Source: Styela clava (Eukaryota; Chordata; Ascidiacea; Stolidobranchia; Styelidae). From it: a DNA stretch of 64,000 nucleotides. Below are positions 63,216 through 64,000 of this stretch, in pieces. The position numbers and the translations under genes were made by a program. The notes beneath the pieces are model-generated. The model did not search any database, was not told where the DNA came from, and worked only from the letters and a program-made list of their open reading frames with translations. The stretch is from contig NC_135251.1 of the NCBI RefSeq assembly GCF_964204865.1, positions 15,190,001 to 15,254,000 on the forward strand, written 5' to 3'. Position 1 is the first letter of the stretch, and the number at the start of each line of letters is the position of its first letter.

Positions 63216-63998
63216 ATGGCATTTTTTATTGTGGTAAAAATAATACTTGTAACGTTGATTGCATATGGGGATTTTTCAGAAGATAAAACTTGCGGAACTC
63301 CACTGAAAAAGGACATCGAATGGAATAATGTGCGTGAGTAGTGTGAACTATGCTGTTGAAGATAGATTTCATTAATTTTTATGTAACAATTTTTCAGCTT
63401 CCAGCGGGTCCTTATTATGATGTTCTGGATATACCTAAATCAGCGATACCAATCGGCTGCTGGAATATTCAGAATATTACCGAAGAAAAAGATCGCGTGA
63501 TTTTAGATATGACAACATTTTCAAACAGGTATCGTACACCACCCCATTGACCCGTGCTGAGCATAATCGCAATCACCACGACAAGTATTTTTGTTATCAG
63601 GGAACTCAGTAGATTATCTATTCGTGAGGAGTTTTTCCGTACAAACAAAATTGGTGTTTACAAGATGAATAGATTAAGTGGTGAGTGTATTTGGCGCTGC
63701 TATTGATATTTCAACGTCTTATAATTATTACCAAAAATCACGTTGATGTTTCAACGATTTTTTCTATATTCTCGGATTCAGGGATGGAACTGGGAACGGC
63801 GTTACACCATTTCAATGATCATAGTAGCGTCAGAATACGGAAGCTTGCTGATGCGGGTATGCAATTTTTTTCTCTCATTTTTTTTTTTACTGTTTGTTTC
63901 TTTCGATGTTACTTATTCTACCAGAAGGCCGGTGCAATATATTCATTAGTTTTAGGTGGAACATTTTCATGCAATGTTTCTTTTCTTTGGATTATAGA
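63216..63998 (+). CDS. secreted CUB-like protein, 5' exons (runs off the window)
   Basis: Four exons join in phase: 63216-63333 (ATG), 63405-63528, 63601-63680 and 63782-63856. A fifth begins after the AG at about 63,997. A signal peptide is clear: MAFFIVVKIILVTLIAYG. The mature part begins with an acidic stretch and CGTPLKK, then PGPYYDVLDIPKSAIPIGCW and VILDMTTFSNR. The Cys, the P-x-Y-Y spacing, the C-W-x-I element and the alternating beta pattern resemble a CUB domain, but the match is weak. One N-glycosylation sequon (NIT) is present. Exon 2 could start at 63,398, but that needs a GTGCGT donor after exon 1. The 3' part lies beyond the window. Confidence 0.6.
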
Positions 63999-64000
63999 TT

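Overview
This is an animal nuclear genomic window, most likely from a tunicate (ascidian). It is AT-rich, has short GT-AG introns, spliced genes on both strands and many interspersed repeats. The best taxonomic marker is a complete three-exon muscle-type actin (18.3-19.7 kb) whose N-terminus and body look like ascidian muscle actins. The species assignment is inference. All gene models below were assembled by eye from splice sites, checked reading-frame phase and family motifs.

Layout. 0.1-7.0 kb (+): a possible last exon of an upstream gene, then a six-exon trypsin-fold protein that keeps His/Asp/Ser but has lost the zymogen-activation motifs; its introns hold palindromic MITE-like repeats. 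9.6-11.5 kb (+): a small single-pass membrane protein in four exons. 11.5-18 kb: repeats, including a 9-bp minisatellite and hAT-like fragments. 18.0-19.7 kb (+): actin with CArG box, E-box and TATA box. 22.8-25.05 kb (-): a five-exon inositol hexakisphosphate kinase-like gene. 27.9-31.05 kb and 33.05-36.33 kb (-): two tandem phytanoyl-CoA dioxygenase-family (proline-hydroxylase-like) genes; the second lacks the exon with the iron-binding His-x-Asp. Between them lies a 28S rRNA fragment that starts at the R2 retrotransposon target site. 36.8-39.14 kb: a duplicated repeat block and an hAT MITE. 39.35-41.91 kb (-): a six-exon HEMK1-type glutamine methyltransferase. 42.5-43.5 kb (-): the 3' exons of an acidic, serine-rich protein.

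43.6-54 kb is a nest of mobile elements. A tRNA-derived SINE is split by a 9.2-kb hAT transposon with a perfect 8-bp target duplication. Inside that transposon are another SINE, a foldback of THAP-domain sequence around a YqaJ-nuclease fragment, and the C-terminus of a hAT transposase. A further SINE copy is split by a 450-bp MITE, also with a perfect 8-bp duplication. 54.1-55.25 kb holds tandem repeats. 56.07-58.38 kb is a 39-bp satellite. 59.9-62.8 kb has a MITE that pairs with one at 35.5 kb, and a tandem duplication. The window ends in the 5' exons of a secreted CUB-like protein (63.2 kb onward, +).

The genes do not form a common pathway. The main interest is in broken or reshaped enzymes (protease homologue, dioxygenase copy 2, actin nucleotide loop) and in the dated order of nested transposon insertions.
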